A DNA stretch of 49,007 nt from Prochlorococcaceae cyanobacterium ETNP18_MAG_14 (GTDB taxonomy: Bacteria; Cyanobacteriota; Cyanobacteriia; PCC-6307; Cyanobiaceae): contig JASLWC010000003.1 of NCBI GenBank assembly GCA_030741055.1, forward strand, positions 1 to 49,007, read 5' to 3'. A program made the position numbers and the translations under genes. Below the pieces are notes generated by a model that was not told the DNA's origin, did no database searches, and was given only the letters and a program-made list of their open reading frames with translations. Each line of letters begins with the position of its first letter. Within the stretch, counting starts at the first letter, position 1. This document shows, piece by piece, positions 1 through 8,400 of this stretch.

Positions 1-42
1 GATTGCAACGGCAACCAATGCGCCCAATCAACGCAGAGTGAA

Positions 43-324
43 ATGACCACAACTAAATACGGGACAAATCAGCAAGTAGCTGTAGAACCTGGCCAGAGCG
101 AGCTGATGATGCTCAAGATTGCCCGCAAACCTGCCCCTGACTCACTTATCGATGATCTATGCAGCTTCAGGAGTGTTCAGAGTCAAAAGGCTGATTTGCC
201 ATCCGATTGGCTGAAAGAGCCCTACATATGCTTAATCTCAAATCGATCGAGCTCACAACAAAACGGTCATAGCAACAAGCCATTTCAAGGCATCGCAGCT
301 CGAGAGCGCCTGGACTTTGCATAA
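43..324 (+). CDS. Hypothetical protein, 93 aa (doubtful)
   Basis: This open frame starts with ATG and has fairly ordinary codon use for the region, but I recognise no domain. It lacks a convincing Shine-Dalgarno sequence. The product would be soluble, with no signal peptide or membrane segment. It lies upstream of glnA on the same strand and ends about 200 bases before the glnA start. It could be a lineage-specific gene or a chance frame. Confidence 0.25.
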   Translation: MTTTKYGTNQQVAVEPGQSELMMLKIARKPAPDSLIDDLCSFRSVQSQKADLPSDWLKEPYICLISNRSSSQQNGHSNKPFQGIAARERLDFA

Positions 325-441
325 TCTCAAATATCCCTAGCAGCGATCTCTACAAAAAGATCTCGAGCAAAAGACCAGATCGAAATAAAAGGAACCGTTA
401 CGGAATCAACGCACAGGCAAGCCAGCGTTAAGACAGAAGAG

Positions 442-484
442 GTGCCTGTTGCTACAAAAATAAGGTCATGCGACTCATTAAGGT
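442..484 (+). promoter_or_regulatory. Candidate NtcA-type promoter of glnA
   Basis: GTG-N8-TAC at 442-455 differs by one base from the NtcA core GTA-N8-TAC. It is followed after 23 bases by TAAGGT at 479-484, which fits the TAN3T -10 element. That spacing is the one known for NtcA-activated class II promoters. Transcription would begin near 490, about 30 bases before the ATG at 520. NtcA control of glnA is well established in cyanobacteria, but this site is imperfect. Confidence 0.4.
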
Positions 485-519
485 CGCTTCCTTACCGCCG
501 GCTCGGCCTTATCTTCGCC

Positions 520-1941
520 ATGGGCAAATCACCCCAAGACGTCCTCCGTCAAATCAAGGACGAAGGCATTGAACTTATTGACCTGAAGTTCACTGATCTG
601 CACGGCAAGTGGCAGCACCTCACCGTGTGTTCTGACTTGATTGACGAGGAAGCCTTCGACGAGGGCTTGGCCTTCGATGGCTCATCCATCCGTGGATGGA
701 AGGCCATCAACGAATCTGATATGGCCATGGTGCCCGACGCAAGTACGGCATGGATAGACCCTTTCTATCGTCACAAGACTCTTAGCTTGATCTGTTCCAT
801 TCGCGAACCTCGTAGCGGTGAACCATATGAGCGATGCCCTCGGGCCCTTGCCCAAAAGGCCCTCGTCCACTTGGCTGGCACCGGTCTTGCGGATACCGCC
901 TTTTTCGGCCCTGAGCCAGAGTTCTTCCTCTTTGACGACGTTCGCTACAACTCAGGGGAAGGTGGCTGCTTCTACAGCGTTGACACGATAGAAGCGCCCT
1001 GGAACAGCGGCCGCATCGAAGAAGGCGGCAACCTTGCCTACAAGATCCAGCTAAAAGAGGGCTACTTTCCGGTCCCCCCCAACGACACAGCCCAGGACAT
1101 TCGCTCCGAAATGCTGCTGTTAATGGGACAGCTAGGTATCCCAACTGAGAAGCACCACCATGAAGTAGCCGGTGCCGGCCAGCATGAACTGGGTATGAAG
1201 TTCGCTGAGCTGATTGAAGCTGCGGACAACGTGATGATTTACAAGTACATCGTCAGAAATGTGGCCCGTAAATACGGCAAAACGGCAACATTCATGCCCA
1301 AGCCAGTGTTCAACGACAACGGCACAGGAATGCATGTACACCAAAGCCTCTGGAAAGGAGGTCAGCCGCTGTTTTTCGGGGAAGGTACCTACGCAAACCT
1401 GTCTCAAACAGCACGCTGGTACATCGGCGGCATCCTTAAGCATGCACCTTCCTTCCTGGCCTTCACCAACCCCACGACCAACAGCTATAAGCGTCTTGTC
1501 CCAGGCTTCGAAGCACCTGTAAACCTGGTTTATTCAAAGGGCAACAGGTCTGCTGCTGTTCGCATCCCACTCACTGGCCCAAACCCTAAAGCAAAGCGCC
1601 TGGAATTCCGCCCAGGCGATGCCCTGGCAAATCCTTATCTAGCTTTCAGCGCAATGATGATGGCGGGCCTCGACGGCATCAAAAACCAGATTGACCCAGG
1701 CGAAGGATTTGATGAGGACCTGTTTGAACTGCCAGCAGATCGTCTCGCCAGTATCCCCACAGTGCCAGCATCACTTAATGGTGCCCTAGAAGCCCTAAAT
1801 GCTGACAAGAACTACTTAATGGAAGGCGGAGTCTTCACCGAAGACTTCATCAATAACTGGATTGAGATCAAGTACGAAGAAGTTCAGCAACTGCGTCAGC
1901 GACCCCACCCCCACGAGTTCACCATGTATTACGACGCTTGA
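520..1941 (+). CDS. glnA: Glutamine synthetase type I
   Basis: This 473-residue protein catalyses ATP-dependent condensation of glutamate and ammonium to glutamine, the entry step of nitrogen assimilation in the cytoplasm. The N-terminal beta-grasp domain contains [15 protein letters not shown]. The catalytic domain shows [11 protein letters not shown], the [11 protein letters not shown] metal and glutamate loop, [10 protein letters not shown], and the FEAPVN and [13 protein letters not shown] active-site segments. Length matches bacterial GSI-beta enzymes. The frame is open back to a GTG at 442, but MGKSPQDV at 520 is the typical N-terminus and the candidate promoter lies inside the extension. 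A GSI-beta adenylylation-type Tyr segment near residue 397 is not clear ([17 protein letters not shown] lacks it), as expected for cyanobacteria, which use small inactivating factors instead. Confidence 0.97.
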   Translation: MGKSPQDVLRQIKDEGIELIDLKFTDLHGKWQHLTVCSDLIDEEAFDEGLAFDGSSIRGWKAINESDMAMVPDASTAWIDPFYRHKTLSLICSIREPRSGEPYERCPRALAQKALVHLAGTGLADTAFFGPEPEFFLFDDVRYNSGEGGCFYSVDTIEAPWNSGRIEEGGNLAYKIQLKEGYFPVPPNDTAQDIRSEMLLLMGQLGIPTEKHHHEVAGAGQHELGMKFAELIEAADNVMIYKYIVRNVARKYGKTATFMPKPVFNDNGTGMHVHQSLWKGGQPLFFGEGTYANLSQTARWYIGGILKHAPSFLAFTNPTTNSYKRLVPGFEAPVNLVYSKGNRSAAVRIPLTGPNPKAKRLEFRPGDALANPYLAFSAMMMAGLDGIKNQIDPGEGFDEDLFELPADRLASIPTVPASLNGALEALNADKNYLMEGGVFTEDFINNWIEIKYEEVQQLRQRPHPHEFTMYYDA

Positions 1942-2241
1942 GCCAAAGCGCTTATCAATAGGCTGGTAGTGGATAAAAATAAAATTTATGCTCATAAGCC
2001 TCTGCGATAGCAGAGTCGACCCGAGCCAACCTAACGAGCTACTTCTAGCCCCTCGCGTTCTAGGCCTCAATCGCAGGCTGGTTCATGGGTGGGCTTTTCT
2101 TTATCAAGAAGCTTGCAGCTTGGCCTCTATCAATTCAGCGAGAACATCTCGTCTAATCCACGAACGATGCGGCAGCTATTGCCGAAACCAATTCAAAACC
2201 CATGCACCCCAAAGGGTTGACAGCGCTAAGCTCTACCTGTT

Positions 2242-2255
2242 AGTACGTGTGTACT
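2242..2255 (+). promoter_or_regulatory. LexA (SOS) box, perfect consensus match
   Basis: AGTACGTGTGTACT satisfies every position of the cyanobacterial LexA consensus RGTAC-N3-DGTWCB and is symmetric apart from its four central bases. It lies 33 bases before the ATG at 2289 and 11 bases before another ATG at 2267. A promoter is expected to overlap it, though I see no strong -10. Confidence 0.6.
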
Positions 2256-2288
2256 GCATTAGATCTATGGCACTTGTCTCCTCTCCAT

Positions 2289-2579
2289 ATGCCACCTTCA
2301 AAGCTGAAGACTGGGCTGATGCATCAGCTCAGTCAACTTCCCAACAATATGCAAGAACGCCTGGGCACAAAATCCAAAAACGACTTACACAAAGCAATCC
2401 CAAAGTGGCTAAAAGAGCTAGAAACAATCTCCAGTGGTACGACTCGATACAGGGAGACCTCTTCCAAAATATCCAGCATTAATAGAAGCAATGCATTGCC
2501 TAACCAACAACAAGGCACAAGAGCAAAAGAAAAAACCAAGACAAAAAGAGCGGCATCTAATCAAGCAATTAATGCTTAG
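2289..2579 (+). CDS. Hypothetical small basic protein, possibly SOS-controlled
   Basis: The frame encodes 96 residues starting MPPSKLKTG. It is predicted to be helical in the first half (LMHQLSQLPNN, KAIPKWLKELE) and very Lys/Arg/Gln-rich in the last 30 residues. Codon choice resembles that of neighbouring genes, which favours this frame over the overlapping one that starts at 2267. No Shine-Dalgarno sequence is obvious. I recognise no family. The LexA box just upstream is the main reason to take it seriously. The C-terminal basic tail could bind nucleic acid, but that is speculation. Confidence 0.4.
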   Translation: MPPSKLKTGLMHQLSQLPNNMQERLGTKSKNDLHKAIPKWLKELETISSGTTRYRETSSKISSINRSNALPNQQQGTRAKEKTKTKRAASNQAINA

Positions 2580-2904
2580 TGATGACACAACTGAACCAAG
2601 GCACTGTCATGCAGATGCTGCTCACAGGGATAAGTAATCAGAGCAAAAGCAAAACTCTGCAGCCGCCTTACAACGACCACTGAGCAGATTTAATTCCGAA
2701 GCAAAGCCGCTTCGTGTAATCCTCGACGCCCCCAAACTGAGCTGAGAAGGAGATCAAGCCCTTAACCATCTACTTCAAGCTCACTGCAAGTGTCTTTTTT
2801 AACCGTTGCTACGCAATGATTGCTTAATAGGAAAAAGTTATGTCAGCACTAGGCCGCAACACAACGATCAATCCGCTGAAATAGAACAAACCTCGCCCAG
2901 GTTC

Positions 2905-3978
2905 ATGGCGCCGCCAAACCTCACCAAGTTCGCTTACCAGACCCTTCAGCAGAGCAAGAGTTTGGCGGGTCTAGCCCATAAAGAAGTGAGCACAAAGCTG
3001 ATGGAATTGCTGGCTCCTGGAGCCATGCCCAGCATTGAAAAGGTTCCAGCAGAAATGATTAAAGAGCTGCGCCGCTCAATGGCTGATCTCGAACAAATCG
3101 ACTGGCAAGAAGCCGAGCAAGGCATTTACCCAAAAACACAACTCTTCGATGCCCCTTGGCTGGAATGGGCCCAGCGATACCCATTGGTCTGGCTAGATCT
3201 TCCCTCAACCTGGCAACGGCGCCGAGCCCAGAACATCCACGACTTGCCAAATGAGGTCGATCCAGAGATCTATCCCGATTACTACCTACAAAACTTTCAC
3301 CACCAAACCGATGGTTACTTAAGCGACCATTCCGCAGAGCTCTATGACCTGCAGGTTGAGATCCTGTTCAATGGCACAGCAGATGCAATGCGGCGACGTG
3401 TTTTGGCACCTCTTAAGCGAGGGCTAAAACGCTTCCAGCTGCGTAATCCCTCCAGCCTTCGCGTGCTGGATGTGGCAACTGGTACTGGCCGAACCCTGCA
3501 GCAAATCCGCAGCGCTCTACCCAAAGTTGAACTGCTGGGTTTAGATCTCTCCGCGGCCTACCTACGACAGGCAGGTCGTTGGCTTAATAGCCGCTCAGGT
3601 GAACTGGCCCAACTGGTGCGAGGTAACGCTGAGGATCTGCCATTTGCCAATGGCAGTATGCAAGCAGTCACATGCGTTTTTCTGTTTCACGAATTGCCGC
3701 GCTCAGCGCGACAAAACGTCCTCAACGAATGCTGGCGAGTGCTTGAACCAGGGGGAGTTCTGGTGCTAGCCGATTCGATACAACCAAGTGACTCACCACA
3801 ATTCAATACAGCCATGGAAAACTTCCAGCGAGTATTCCATGAGCCTTACTACCGCGATTACATCTCCGACAATATTGATGAGCGGCTACATAGCAGCGGT
3901 TTTGAGGGCATCACAGCCGAATCCCACTTCATGACAAGAGTTTGGACAGGCTTTAAACCCCTCAACGACAAATCTTAA
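2905..3978 (+). CDS. Class I SAM-dependent methyltransferase
   Basis: The product has 357 residues. A cyanobacterial N-terminal region of about 170 residues precedes a UbiE/COQ5-like Rossmann domain. SAM motif I is VLDVATGTGRTLQQI near residue 190, followed by LGLDLSAAYL (acidic loop), GNAEDLPFANGSM, and the post-motif LNECWRVLEPGGVLVLADS. The substrate cannot be told. Prenylquinone or another lipid-like acceptor is suggested only by general similarity to UbiE. I chose ATG 2905 (MAPPNLTKF) because the 33 upstream codons of the open frame have atypical composition. Confidence 0.85.
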   Translation: MAPPNLTKFAYQTLQQSKSLAGLAHKEVSTKLMELLAPGAMPSIEKVPAEMIKELRRSMADLEQIDWQEAEQGIYPKTQLFDAPWLEWAQRYPLVWLDLPSTWQRRRAQNIHDLPNEVDPEIYPDYYLQNFHHQTDGYLSDHSAELYDLQVEILFNGTADAMRRRVLAPLKRGLKRFQLRNPSSLRVLDVATGTGRTLQQIRSALPKVELLGLDLSAAYLRQAGRWLNSRSGELAQLVRGNAEDLPFANGSMQAVTCVFLFHELPRSARQNVLNECWRVLEPGGVLVLADSIQPSDSPQFNTAMENFQRVFHEPYYRDYISDNIDERLHSSGFEGITAESHFMTRVWTGFKPLNDKS

Positions 3979-4075
3979 GCGGATTCCCTGACACACTCAT
4001 GCCTATGGGTGCGTAACACATAAGGTGCGCACATTCGTTGCATAACTCTGTGCATTTCTTCTCTGAAGGGACATC

Positions 4076-4396
4076 ATGAGCAATCCCTTCCGGTTGCGGT
4101 GGTTAGAGGGTTGGACCTTCCAAATTGTTTTTATGGAAGGCAAAGTGCAAATTGAAGCTCATGGTTTTGGTATCTGTCTCCATACAGCATTACTAGCCAA
4201 TGAAAGCCCAAGTGCAGCGGCAGATCGACTCGTACTTGCAGAAGATCAGCGACGACGCAGCCTGCGCAATGCTTGGATTCGCGGTCAAGGAATTCAACAG
4301 CCTGCCAAGATCACGCTGCCTCCGCTGGAGCAAGCCATTCCTGATAGCCCTAGATCCCTAGTTATGGTGAAGCAGGAAGTTCCAGTAGGAGTCTGA
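4076..4396 (+). CDS. Conserved-type hypothetical protein, 106 aa
   Basis: The ATG follows GAAGGGACATC, a good ribosome-binding context. The protein is soluble, with a beta-rich start (RLRWLEGWTFQIVFMEGKVQIEAHGFGICL) and an Arg-rich helix (EDQRRRSLRNAWIRGQG). It looks like the small proteins typical of marine picocyanobacteria. I assign no function. Its 3' end faces the convergent gene at 4417. Confidence 0.65.
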   Translation: MSNPFRLRWLEGWTFQIVFMEGKVQIEAHGFGICLHTALLANESPSAAADRLVLAEDQRRRSLRNAWIRGQGIQQPAKITLPPLEQAIPDSPRSLVMVKQEVPVGV

Positions 4397-4416
4397 ATCC
4401 AATCCCCTAAAAGAAA

Positions 4417-4686
4417 TCAGCGCTGACTGAGCCACCAACCAAGAGCAAGTGCTGGGCCACCCCAACGCAAGGAGCGCCATAGCCATCCCCCGGATGGTTG
4501 TGGCCACAACCATCCCTCTAAAGGCATTTCCAGAATCTGACGAGCCAAATGCTGCCTTTGTCTGCTCCGCCGAGCCTGCAGCGCCTGAGAAGAACGTGCA
4601 AGTCGCTCCTGGCGCTGCCCTTGAAGCATCAACCTGGATACTCCATGCAGCCAGCGCAGCGGAATCTGACGTGGCTTTCTCGCCAT
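4417..4686 (-). CDS. Hypothetical Arg-rich protein with C-terminal hydrophobic segment
   Basis: This 89-residue frame starts MARKPRQIPLRW. It has a highly basic middle (RQERLARSSQALQARRSRQ) and ends in a Trp-rich amphipathic or membrane segment (GWLWPQPSGGWLWRSL, GPALALGWWLS). The open frame runs 50 codons further upstream, but that part overlaps the divergent gene at 4741. The start at 4686 leaves 54 bases for divergent promoters. The function is unknown. It may be a small membrane-anchored protein. Confidence 0.55.
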   Translation of the reverse strand: MARKPRQIPLRWLHGVSRLMLQGQRQERLARSSQALQARRSRQRQHLARQILEMPLEGWLWPQPSGGWLWRSLRWGGPALALGWWLSQR

Positions 4687-4740
4687 GCAGACAGCTTGAA
4701 TTAACGCAAGCAAAATAGACCAGATGATCCACAGATAGCG

Positions 4741-4995
4741 ATGGAAAGCAAACAACCTCAATGGCCACTTGAAGTCCAACGTCAGGCCAGAGAGCTTCAT
4801 GCTCAGCTGAGCATCAATGATCACAACTGGCATCAACTAAAAGGAGATGCCGATCACCGCACTGCAGAGCTCCTGGCAGCAGCCTTAGTGCAACTGCTTC
4901 AAGGCGGAAAGCGCGAAGATGTTGAGGCTCTTACCGATCAGGGCCTGCACTGGATCAGACGAGAACTCAAAGCCCCAGGCTGTGGCAGGGAATAA
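4741..4995 (+). CDS. Small cyanobacterial protein, probably DUF6439 family
   Basis: The 84-residue protein has segments LARELHAQL-like (QRQARELHAQLSI), HQLKGDADHRTAELLAAALVQLLQGG and EALTDQGLHWIRRELKAPGC. From memory these match a short all-helical family conserved in cyanobacteria (DUF6439). No catalytic residues are apparent. It is transcribed divergently from the gene at 4417-4686. Its function is unknown. Confidence 0.75.
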   Translation: MESKQPQWPLEVQRQARELHAQLSINDHNWHQLKGDADHRTAELLAAALVQLLQGGKREDVEALTDQGLHWIRRELKAPGCGRE

Positions 4996-5145
4996 GACGA
5001 TTCTTCCAAGCCGTATTGCATTTGAAGCAATGGCCCAACTGCAGTCTCAAACTTGCATCCAATCCTCCTGCGCAATCCATTAGCTGGCCAATAACTATCG
5101 AAGCAACCCCAAGCGCCAAACCAGACAAAACATCATTAGCTTGCT

Positions 5146-5159
5146 AGAACTAACGTACT
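5146..5159 (-). promoter_or_regulatory. LexA (SOS) box, perfect consensus match
   Basis: AGAACTAACGTACT is, read on the minus strand, AGTACGTTAGTTCT. This fits RGTAC-N3-DGTWCB at every position. It ends 12 bases before the ATG of the DUF3104-type gene at 5172, so bound LexA would block its promoter or early transcription. Confidence 0.6.
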
Positions 5160-5171
5160 AGCCGTGGCAAG

Positions 5172-5444
5172 ATGGGTGCCCTGCCGAGAACCGCAGAAGC
5201 AGGTGCAGTTATTTCGCCTGAAGAGTCAATCTTCCTTGCTGTTGCCAGTGGAGATGTGGTGATTGTTCAAGACAATCAAGGGAATGCCAAGGAGAGCTGG
5301 TGGATGGGAGAAATTATCCATATTGTTGCTGGAGCTAGAGGGCCTGAACCGTCCCTATTCCAGGTGGCATGTATCGATACAGGTGTAATCAAAACCGTAA
5401 ATGCTGATCAAGTAACAAAGGTGGTCAAAGCAATCCATTCCTAA
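5172..5444 (+). CDS. DUF3104-type small protein, likely SOS-controlled
   Basis: The 90-residue protein carries SGDVVIVQDNQGN, a WWMGEIIHIVAGARGP segment and LFQVACIDTGVIKTVNADQVTKVV. These resemble DUF3104, a small family I know from Prochlorococcus and Synechococcus. It looks like a compact beta-barrel (SH3-like) fold with no membrane segment. The function is unknown. It stands alone, with a perfect LexA box directly upstream. The first dozen residues are poorly conserved-looking, so a later start is possible. Confidence 0.75.
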   Translation: MGALPRTAEAGAVISPEESIFLAVASGDVVIVQDNQGNAKESWWMGEIIHIVAGARGPEPSLFQVACIDTGVIKTVNADQVTKVVKAIHS

Positions 5445-5571
5445 CAAGAAAGAGCTCTCCTACTAGGCATTTGGCCAACCTAATTAACCAGGCCTTAAAG
5501 AGACCTTACTTGCAGGCCCTAATAAAACTATGAGCAAAATCAAAGGCAGATTTGAAGTCAATTCAAGTAAC

Positions 5572-6060
5572 TCAAGGCTGCAGATCACCGACAGCTTTAA
5601 GCGCCCTGGGACGACGGCAAGCAAGTTGAAGGCGATTACCGCGACGGCTCCAACGCACATCATCAAAACACTGATGAATCAGAAATAATCCACGACCACT
5701 GTTTGACTCCAGCTGGGCTGGAAGGCAGCCCACTCGAGCATGATCCGGCATGCCTGCCCCTTGATCCTGGATCTGCCAAATCATCCAGTTAGGCGTAAAA
5801 ATCCGACGAACCCTCAAGGATTTGTCTGGATCTCCATCATTGCCATGGCGCACTGCATTCACCAAAGCTTCCTGCAGGCCTAACTGAAGGCGATGGCTGG
5901 TGTCCTGGCAATCAACAGGCTCAAGCAGTATCTCCAACAAAGGAGTGAGCTGCAGGGTAGAAGGAAGCGTGAACTCGGCCCAACGAAAAAGTGGTGCAAC
6001 CCCTGACGGGCCTTCGCCAAACAAATGCCTTGCAGCTGTCAAGGACCAGAAAGGCATCAA
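5572..6060 (-). CDS. Anti-sigma-factor-type Ser/Thr kinase (RsbW-like ATPase)
   Basis: The 162-residue protein has a GHKL ATPase fold. The N box is LGLQEALVNAVRHGN near residue 65, the G1 box is IQDQGAGMPDH, and the G2 region is SNSGRGLFLIHQCFDDVRW. RsbW/SpoIIAB-type proteins bind a sigma factor or other partner and phosphorylate a STAS antagonist on serine. A STAS protein with the required serine is encoded at 37129-37485, so the two may form one partner-switching pair. No sigma factor gene lies nearby. It is alone on the minus strand. Confidence 0.85.
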   Translation of the reverse strand: MMPFWSLTAARHLFGEGPSGVAPLFRWAEFTLPSTLQLTPLLEILLEPVDCQDTSHRLQLGLQEALVNAVRHGNDGDPDKSLRVRRIFTPNWMIWQIQDQGAGMPDHARVGCLPAQLESNSGRGLFLIHQCFDDVRWSRRGNRLQLACRRPRALKAVGDLQP

Positions 6061-6132
6061 GACTGCTTAGACCTACTTTGAACATAACCGCTAGCGAGTT
6101 CAACGCCACTGAATTCAGCCTGAAAACCTGAA

Positions 6133-6849
6133 CTAACGACGGGCTACAAGTGATGGATGATTCAACACCGCATCCATCAAGCGGACACCCCGTAGCTGAT
6201 TAATCAAAGGCATATGCCCCTCAGGAGCTAAGAGAGACCACGTAAAAGATCCTGGATAGCGAGTCCAATTAGCCTCTTGTTTCCAGCCGATACGAGGCCA
6301 GAGGCTGTGATACCTACCATCTAGAGCATTGAGTAAGCGTGCCTGGGCAGTAAAGCCAAACCTTCCCTGGGAATAAGCAGTCCATAGACGATCCAAGGTG
6401 ACCAAATCAAGGCCATCAATCGCAGCCACCTCACTGAAATAAACGTAGCCTCGCTGCTCAGCTCCAGGCCCTGCAAGCTTGCGTAGCGTTGCACTGGTGA
6501 AGCGATCAGCCTCCTCTAGGCGTTCTTCGAGGAGATCGCGCTGCAAAGCTCCATAGTCAATACCGACAGCAGAGGGAGTCGCAAACCAACCACTGGAATC
6601 GCTACTCAATAAGCTGGTTAACGCCTGCGGCTGATGCCGCTGAAACACTTGCAATATCCAACCAGCCGCCCAGTCATCCCCTTCTGGGTCAAAAGAGGCA
6701 AGGGCAGCACTCCCTAACGCTGCAAGCTCTTCAGCCCTTTCTTCTACAGGCTTGATAAGGCTCAGTCGCTGACGCGTTGAGCCACTACTGAATCGCTCAA
6801 GCAGTTGATCAACGCTGAGGTTATTAACAGGGGAGGGACCGGAGAGCAT
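6133..6849 (-). CDS. gun4: GUN4 domain protein
   Basis: This 238-residue protein has a helical N-terminal domain of about 85 residues and a C-terminal GUN4 domain. The GUN4 domain is recognised by DYGALQRDLLEERLEEAD, TLRKLAG, IDGLDLVTLDRLWTAYSQGRFGFTAQ, the IGWK segment and FTWSLLAPEGHMP. GUN4 binds protoporphyrin IX and Mg-protoporphyrin and stimulates Mg-chelatase (ChlH) at the start of the chlorophyll branch. It starts 39 bases from the divergent mnmH, so the two probably share a promoter region. Confidence 0.93.
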   Translation of the reverse strand: MLSGPSPVNNLSVDQLLERFSSGSTRQRLSLIKPVEERAEELAALGSAALASFDPEGDDWAAGWILQVFQRHQPQALTSLLSSDSSGWFATPSAVGIDYGALQRDLLEERLEEADRFTSATLRKLAGPGAEQRGYVYFSEVAAIDGLDLVTLDRLWTAYSQGRFGFTAQARLLNALDGRYHSLWPRIGWKQEANWTRYPGSFTWSLLAPEGHMPLINQLRGVRLMDAVLNHPSLVARR

Positions 6850-6888
6850 GAATCTAAACCGGCTCTTCTGGCTCGGCGCTGGCCCACT

Positions 6889-7962
6889 ATGTCAGGAATG
6901 GGTACCCCAACTCCTTTTTCGATCGAAAGATTCCGTCAGGCCACTGGTCCCATCGTGGATGTGCGTAGTCCTGCTGAATTCAGCAAGGGGCATTGGCCAG
7001 GGGCAATCAACCTTGCCCTGTTCAACGACGAACAACGAGCGCAAGTCGGCACCACTTACAAGCAAAAAGGTCGTCAGCAAGCGATCAGACTGGGACTGGA
7101 GATCACAGGTCCAAAGCTGACAACACTGGCTGACACCCTGGAAGAACTCAAAAAAGCAACAGCAGCTGAATCACAAGACGACTGTGCATCTGATCTGCGG
7201 ATTTACTGTTGGCGCGGCGGCATGCGCTCTGCAAGCGTTGCTTGGCTAGCTGATCTACTTGATCTCAAGCCTGTGCTTTTAGAGGGTGGATACAAAACCT
7301 ATCGGCGATGGGTGCTGCAACAATTTGAGAAACCCTGGCCCCTGCGACTGTTGGCAGGGCGCACAGGTACGGGCAAGACTGATCTGCTTTTGGCCCTGGC
7401 AAAACGAGGGGTTGCAGTAGTCAATCTTGAAGGTCTAGCGAACCATCGAGGTAGCAGCTTCGGGGGTCTGGGCTTGCCACCACAACCAAGCAGCGAACAC
7501 TACGAGAACCAGCTTGCTGAGGTCCTAAACAGCTGCGTAAAAACTGTTAATGCAGAAGTCTGGCTGGAAGCGGAAAGTTCACTAGTAGGTCGCTGCCGGA
7601 TCCCCCGAGCACTTTTCCAACAGATGCAAATGGCACCAGTACTGGAGATCAGCAGGCCCGTTAAGGAACGGGTAAATCAACTCGTTGACGTTTATAGCCA
7701 GCATGGAAGTGAGGCTCTAAAGGAAGCCACCGAACGCATCAGCCGCCGTTTGGGCCCACAGCGCACCAGGCAAGCCTTAGATGCACTAACTCTTGAAAAC
7801 TGGGACCATGCCTGTAGAGCCATGCTGGATTACTACGACCGCTGCTATGACCACGAACTGACAAGGGCTCCTCAACGCCACTGCGTTGATCTTTCCGGAC
7901 TCACCGTAACCAAAGCCGCTGAGATGCTGATTGACCAACAGCTTGTGAGACCAACCATCTAG
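6889..7962 (+). CDS. mnmH: tRNA 2-selenouridine/geranyl-2-thiouridine synthase
   Basis: The 357-residue protein is a rhodanese-P-loop fusion. The N-terminal rhodanese has [17 protein letters not shown] and the active-site loop YCWRGGMRS with its Cys near residue 106. A Walker [12 protein letters not shown], follows near residue 155. MnmH (SelU, YbbB) geranylates 2-thiouridine at tRNA position 34 and exchanges sulfur for selenium. The start at 6889 (or ATG 6898) is chosen because the open frame upstream overlaps the divergent gun4 start. No selD is in the window, so whether selenium is used here cannot be seen. Confidence 0.92.
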   Translation: MSGMGTPTPFSIERFRQATGPIVDVRSPAEFSKGHWPGAINLALFNDEQRAQVGTTYKQKGRQQAIRLGLEITGPKLTTLADTLEELKKATAAESQDDCASDLRIYCWRGGMRSASVAWLADLLDLKPVLLEGGYKTYRRWVLQQFEKPWPLRLLAGRTGTGKTDLLLALAKRGVAVVNLEGLANHRGSSFGGLGLPPQPSSEHYENQLAEVLNSCVKTVNAEVWLEAESSLVGRCRIPRALFQQMQMAPVLEISRPVKERVNQLVDVYSQHGSEALKEATERISRRLGPQRTRQALDALTLENWDHACRAMLDYYDRCYDHELTRAPQRHCVDLSGLTVTKAAEMLIDQQLVRPTI

Positions 7963-8014
7963 CCACGGCTGGGCATCCGGTCGACGTAAGATTCACTTTT
8001 TGTCGCAGCGATCC

Positions 8015-8368
8015 ATGGCTCAAGCGAACAAAGCTGCGGCAATCCAGTTCACACGTGGCATCGATGAACCGGTCATACCAGACATCCGAGTAACACGCAG
8101 TAATGACGGTCGAACTGGTAGGGCTCTCTTCGTCTTTGATCAACCAGAGATTATGGCCCCAGAAACTTGGGCTGGCATCACCGGCATGATCATGATCGAT
8201 GAAGAAGGTGAACTCTCTACTCGCGAGGTAAATGCTCGTTTTGTGAACGGCCAACCAAGCGCACTAGAAGCCATATACGTCTGGAAATCAGAAGAGGACT
8301 TTGAGCGCTTCATGCGCTTTGCCAAACGCTATGCCAATTGTCACGGGCTGGGCTACTCCGGGAACTAA
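8015..8368 (+). CDS. psb28: Photosystem II assembly factor Psb28
   Basis: The 117-residue protein matches Psb28 along its length: [52 protein letters not shown] and [23 protein letters not shown]. Psb28 is a cytoplasmic-side assembly factor that binds CP47-containing PSII intermediates. It is absent from mature PSII. The ATG at 8015 is preferred over the TTG at 8000 because it gives the normal N-terminus. It lies 52 bases after mnmH and may be co-transcribed with it. Confidence 0.96.
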   Translation: MAQANKAAAIQFTRGIDEPVIPDIRVTRSNDGRTGRALFVFDQPEIMAPETWAGITGMIMIDEEGELSTREVNARFVNGQPSALEAIYVWKSEEDFERFMRFAKRYANCHGLGYSGN

Positions 8369-8400
8369 CGCGAGAATGTAAAGACTGCAGCTAAATACGG

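Larger units (their letters stand above)
1942..2904. other. Long intergenic region between glnA and the methyltransferase
   Basis: Nearly 1 kb carries no recognisable conserved gene. It holds a perfect LexA-type box at 2242-2255 and a possible basic ORF behind it, both listed separately. A 6-bp hairpin CGAAGC/GCTTCG lies near 2700. I see no tRNA and no clear terminator after glnA. A competing frame (1988-2482) covers part of the region but has poor composition. Confidence 0.5.

Noticed and set aside
325-519. Glutamine riboswitch (glnA RNA motif) upstream of glnA
   Set aside because: I looked for its conserved sequence blocks and did not find them in the leader.
2049-2100. Possible terminator after glnA (AGCCC ... 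GGGCTTTTC)
   Set aside because: The arms are only five bases long and nearly 40 bases apart, so a stable hairpin is doubtful.
1988-2482. A 164-codon frame in the region after glnA
   Set aside because: Its first half runs through sequence with no coding character (Cys/Arg/Ser-rich, no start context), and its second half competes with the more natural frame at 2289.
5531-5688. A 52-codon plus-strand frame starting MSKIKGRFEV
   Set aside because: It overlaps the 3' end of the well-supported anti-sigma-type gene on the other strand, has no ribosome-binding site and no recognisable fold.
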